DNA of 8,622 nucleotides from Acetobacteraceae bacterium (lineage in GTDB: Bacteria; Pseudomonadota; Alphaproteobacteria; Acetobacterales; Acetobacteraceae), in assembly GCA_947446625.1 (NCBI GenBank), contig CANFIE010000150.1:1-8622 (forward strand). The letters run 5' to 3'. Position numbers and translations under genes: made by a program. This document shows, piece after piece, positions 6,042 through 8,622 of the stretch; the stretch's first letter is position 1; every line of letters starts with the position of its first letter. Under the pieces are notes generated by a model, which was given only the letters and a program-made list of their open reading frames with translations, was not told where the DNA came from and did no database searches.

Positions 6042-7019
6042 CTAAGCCGGGCGCAACCCGGCACGGGTAGCGGCCTGCCGGGTGCGATCCAACTCGGCGG
6101 TCAGGAAAGCCTGGAACCCCGCCGGCGTCTGCTCGCCCACCTCCGCCACTTCCGAGCCAACCTCGGCAAAGCGCCGCCGCGTCTCGGCCAGGGCCAGCAC
6201 CCGGCCCAGGGCCTCGCCAAGCCGGGCCTGCACCCCGGCCGGCGGGTTGGCCGGCAGCACCAGCCCCAGGAAGGCCGCTTCGTAATAGCCCGGCACGCCC
6301 TGTTCCTCGGCGGTGGCAATATCCGGCGCCAGGGCGGAACGGCGCGGCGTGGCCAGCGCCAGAATCCGCGCCTGGCCATCGCGGTGCAGCGGCAGGCTGG
6401 TGCTGATCTCGGTAATCGCCGCGTCGATATTCCCCGCCACCAGGTTGGGGGCCATGGCGCCGCCGCTGCCAAAGGGAATGTGCTGCAATTGCAAGCCGGT
6501 GCGGGCGTTGAAGCTCTCCAGCGCCAGATGCGCCGTGCTGCCCACGCCCGAACTCCCCACGCTCACCGCCCCTGGCCGCGCCCGAGCATACTCCATGAAG
6601 CTCTTGAGGTCGGTAACCGGCAGGCCCTTCTTCACCACAATGGTCTGCGCCGTGCGGCAGGCCAGGCCGATGAAGGCGAAATCCTTCAGCGGGTCATAGC
6701 CCAGATTGGCCTGGATGGTCGGGTTGACCGAAAGCGGCCCATTGGAGCCAAGCATGAAGGTATAGCCATCGGCCCGCATCCGCGCCACGGCCAGCGCCCC
6801 CACCGAGCCACCCGCCCCGGCGCGATTCTCCACCACCACCGGCTGGCCCAGCGCATCACCCAGCGGGCCGGAGAGGATACGACTGGTCACATCGGCATTG
6901 CCGCCCGGCGCATAGGGGCAAATGAAGCGCAGCGGCCGATCAGGATAAGCCTGCGCCCGGGCAAGGCCAGGCGCGGCAAGCAGCGGCAGCGCCAATGCGG
7001 CGCGACGGGTGATGGTCAT
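6042..7019 (-). CDS. Tripartite tricarboxylate transporter substrate-binding protein (Bug/TctC family)
   Basis: A 325-residue periplasmic solute-binding protein of the Bug/TctC family, which captures carboxylates or other small organic ligands. The N-terminus MTITRRAALALPLLAAPGLARA is a signal peptide with a twin arginine (R5, R6) and an ARA cleavage site after residue 22, so export by Tat or Sec is possible. The mature part begins QAYPDRPLRFICPYAPGG, with the typical YPxRP start and the PGGNAD ligand loop (38-43). VENRAGAGGSVG (58-69) and GSNGPLSVNP (91-100) are also family motifs. A GGAGG Shine-Dalgarno (7028-7032) is 8 nt from the ATG. No TctA/TctB membrane genes are nearby, which is usual for orphan Bug proteins; the ligand cannot be told from sequence. 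It lies between radA and cvpA, which are usually adjacent in alphaproteobacteria. Confidence 0.93.
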   Translation of the reverse strand: MTITRRAALALPLLAAPGLARAQAYPDRPLRFICPYAPGGNADVTSRILSGPLGDALGQPVVVENRAGAGGSVGALAVARMRADGYTFMLGSNGPLSVNPTIQANLGYDPLKDFAFIGLACRTAQTIVVKKGLPVTDLKSFMEYARARPGAVSVGSSGVGSTAHLALESFNARTGLQLQHIPFGSGGAMAPNLVAGNIDAAITEISTSLPLHRDGQARILALATPRRSALAPDIATAEEQGVPGYYEAAFLGLVLPANPPAGVQARLGEALGRVLALAETRRRFAEVGSEVAEVGEQTPAGFQAFLTAELDRTRQAATRAGLRPA

Positions 7020-7055
7020 GGGCGTATCCTCCGGCGGTCTTGCCGGCAGAATACA

Positions 7056-8462
7056 TCAAGCCGCCGGTTTGCGCTTCACCGTGCTTTCGGCGAACGGCGC
7101 CACCAGATCAGCCAAATGGCCAATCTCGGTCAGCTTGATCCCCGCCGCCGGCAAGGGCGCCCGGCCGCCCCGCGCCACCCGGCGCGGCAGCACGGCGGCG
7201 GCAAAGCCCAGCTTATGCGCCTCACGCAGCCGCGCCTCGGTCTGGCTCACCTGGCGCACCTCGCCCGAAAGCCCCACCTCGCCGAAATACACCGTGTTCG
7301 CCTCGGTTGGCCGGTCCGTCGCCGCACTGCACAGTGCCGCCGCCACCGCCAAATCCACCGCCGGCTCGTTCACCCGCAGCCCGCCGGCAATGTTCAGGTA
7401 CACGTCGTTCTGCCCAAGCGTCATGCCACAACGGCTTTCCAGCACCGCCAGCAACATGGAAAGCCGCCCGCTATCCCACCCCACCACGCTACGCCTTGGC
7501 GACCCGCCGGAAGAAGGCGACAGCAGCGCCTGCACCTCCACCAGCACCGGCCGCGTCCCCTCAATCCCCGCGAACACCGCACTGCCAGAGATATTCCCCC
7601 GCCGCTCGGCCAGGAACAGCGCCGAGGGGTTCGGCACCTCCATCAGCCCGCGCTCGGTCATCTCGAACACGCCAATCTCGTCGGTGGCGCCAAAGCGGTT
7701 CTTCACTGCCCGCAGAATGCGGAACTGATGCCCCCGATCGCCTTCGAAATACAGCGTGGCATCCACCATGTGCTCCAGCACGCGCGGCCCGGCCAGCGTG
7801 CCTTCCTTGGTCACATGCCCCACCAGCACCACGGCAAAGCCCCGCGTCTTTGCCAGCCTTATCAACTCGGCCGCGCAGGCCCGCACCTGCGCCACGGTGC
7901 CCGGCGCGCTGTCCAGCGCATCCAGCCACACCGTCTGGATGGAATCGATCACCACCAGCGCCGCATCGGCCTCGTTTTCCAGGCTGGCGGCAATGTCGCG
8001 CAGCGCCGTGGCGGCGGCCAATTGCAGCGGCATCTTCTCCAGCCCCAGCCGCAGCGCGCGCAACCGCACCTGGGCAATGGCCTCCTCGCCCGAGATGTAC
8101 AGCGCCTTCCGCCCGCTCTGCGCCACTTTGGCCGCCGCCTGCAGCAGAATAGTGGATTTACCTATCCCCGGGTCGCCACCCACCAAAATGGCACTGGCCG
8201 GCACCAACCCGCCGCCCAGCACCCGGTCCAGTTCGGCAATGCCGGTGGAAATGCGCGGCGGCGGCGTTGTCTCGCCTTCCAGCGCCACAAACTCCACCCG
8301 CCGCCCGCCACCGGCCTTGGCCGCCGGGCCAGGCCCGCGCACGGGGGCGGCAGCCTCCTCGGCCAGGCTGTTCCACTCGCCACAGGCATCGCAACGCCCC
8401 TGCCATTTCGGCGAGACATCCCCACAGCTTTGGCAAACGAAACGCGATTTCTCTTTGGCCAT
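7056..8462 (-). CDS. radA: RadA (Sms), DNA repair and recombination ATPase
   Basis: RadA is a RecA-like, DnaB-related helicase that promotes branch migration and processing of recombination intermediates. In the 468-residue protein the N-terminal C4 zinc finger uses Cys10, Cys13, Cys24 and Cys27. Walker A is GGDPGIGKST (95-104), Walker B is VIDSIQT (170-176) and the RadA-specific KNRFG motif is at 254-258. The C-terminal third is the Lon-protease-like domain, recognisable by LNIAGGLRVNEPAVDLA and GEVGLSGEVR; it is a scaffold and not a protease in this family. The ATG at 8462 gives the standard MAKEKSRFVCQSCG start, but no clear Shine-Dalgarno precedes it. The stop is 36 bp from the tctC-like start. 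It is the first gene of the minus-strand run, and the promoter presumably lies in 8463-8622. Confidence 0.97.
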   Translation of the reverse strand: MAKEKSRFVCQSCGDVSPKWQGRCDACGEWNSLAEEAAAPVRGPGPAAKAGGGRRVEFVALEGETTPPPRISTGIAELDRVLGGGLVPASAILVGGDPGIGKSTILLQAAAKVAQSGRKALYISGEEAIAQVRLRALRLGLEKMPLQLAAATALRDIAASLENEADAALVVIDSIQTVWLDALDSAPGTVAQVRACAAELIRLAKTRGFAVVLVGHVTKEGTLAGPRVLEHMVDATLYFEGDRGHQFRILRAVKNRFGATDEIGVFEMTERGLMEVPNPSALFLAERRGNISGSAVFAGIEGTRPVLVEVQALLSPSSGGSPRRSVVGWDSGRLSMLLAVLESRCGMTLGQNDVYLNIAGGLRVNEPAVDLAVAAALCSAATDRPTEANTVYFGEVGLSGEVRQVSQTEARLREAHKLGFAAAVLPRRVARGGRAPLPAAGIKLTEIGHLADLVAPFAESTVKRKPAA

Positions 8463-8622
8463 GTGGCCAGAACTAGCACAAAACCAGAACGAATTCCAAA
8501 GACTTTTTTTCCCGCGGCTTTGTCATTGATAGCGCGTCCGAATCATCGAGGCCGCATGTTCAATTTCTGGAAAGAGAGTGTTTTGACTAATTCCTATCAT
8601 CTTTAGAATTTCTCTTATTTTC
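8463..8622 (-). promoter_or_regulatory. AT-rich upstream region of radA
   Basis: These 160 bases at the right edge carry no credible gene and are much more AT-rich than the coding DNA. They should include the radA promoter, but I found no convincing -35/-10 pair on the minus strand. Two 7-bp direct repeats, GTTCTGG on the minus strand (8484-8490 and 8467-8473), lie 17 bp apart immediately before the radA ATG. A run of seven A (minus strand) is at about 8503-8509. Confidence 0.4.
8583..8609 (+). promoter_or_regulatory. Possible sigma70-like promoter pointing out of the window
   Basis: TTGACT (8583-8588) matches five of six -35 consensus bases, and TAGAAT (8604-8609) matches five of six -10 bases. 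The spacer is 15 nt, shorter than optimal, and AT-rich sequence raises the chance of a random match. If real, it would drive a plus-strand gene beyond the right edge, divergent from radA. Confidence 0.25.

Noticed and set aside
8467..8490. LexA (SOS) box upstream of radA
   Set aside because: The GTTC half-sites are 13 nt apart, not the 7 expected for alphaproteobacterial LexA; kept only as an unexplained repeat.
8503..8515. Seven-T run followed by CCCGCGG near radA as a terminator
   Set aside because: On the plus strand no stable hairpin precedes the T run, and on the minus strand the run is A. No plus-strand gene ends here.
6039..8606. Very long plus-strand open frame (855 codons) antisense to radA and the binding protein
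   Set aside because: Its product is His/Arg/Gln-rich low complexity, has no recognisable domain and runs across two well-supported minus-strand genes. It is the usual by-product of GC-rich third positions.
1..8622. CRISPR array, tRNA/rRNA genes, insertion sequences, toxin-antitoxin or defence systems
   Set aside because: Nothing with the required repeats, cloverleaf sequence, transposase or paired small genes was seen on either strand.

Overview
This is GC-rich bacterial chromosome carrying ordinary housekeeping genes. The gene order radA, cvpA, purF, SDR on one strand, a B. subtilis-type [4Fe-4S] PurF, ccmA-ccmB heme-exporter genes and a Bug/TctC-type binding protein together suggest an alphaproteobacterium. 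An Acetobacteraceae relative such as the Roseomonas group fits best. That placement is inferred from gene content and composition, not from a search.

Layout. The left edge (1-798, + strand) holds the 3' end of ccmA and a complete ccmB, joined by a 4-bp overlap. These are the ATPase and membrane subunits of the cytochrome c biogenesis ABC exporter. An AT-rich gap (799-920) precedes a small exported protein gene (921-1262, +) with its own ribosome binding site and no assigned function. The convergent intergenic region (1263-1435) contains two adjacent hairpins that share the same outer arm sequence, then a GC-rich hairpin with a short T run.

From 8462 down to 1436 every gene is on the minus strand. 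In transcription order they are radA (DNA repair/recombination ATPase), a tctC/Bug periplasmic binding protein, cvpA (membrane protein), purF (first enzyme of purine synthesis), an SDR oxidoreductase, rlmJ (23S rRNA m6A2030 methyltransferase) and gpsA (glycerol-3-phosphate dehydrogenase). The last four are tightly packed, with start/stop overlaps of 4, 4 and 8 bp, so they are probably translationally coupled and transcribed together. The purF Shine-Dalgarno overlaps the cvpA stop codon. The right edge (8463-8622) is an AT-rich upstream region for radA.

I did not find an undescribed system. The points most worth checking are the paired palindromes at 1271-1374, the SDR whose catalytic Ser position is Asp, the binding-protein gene lying between radA and cvpA, the small secreted protein, and a 7-bp direct repeat just before radA.
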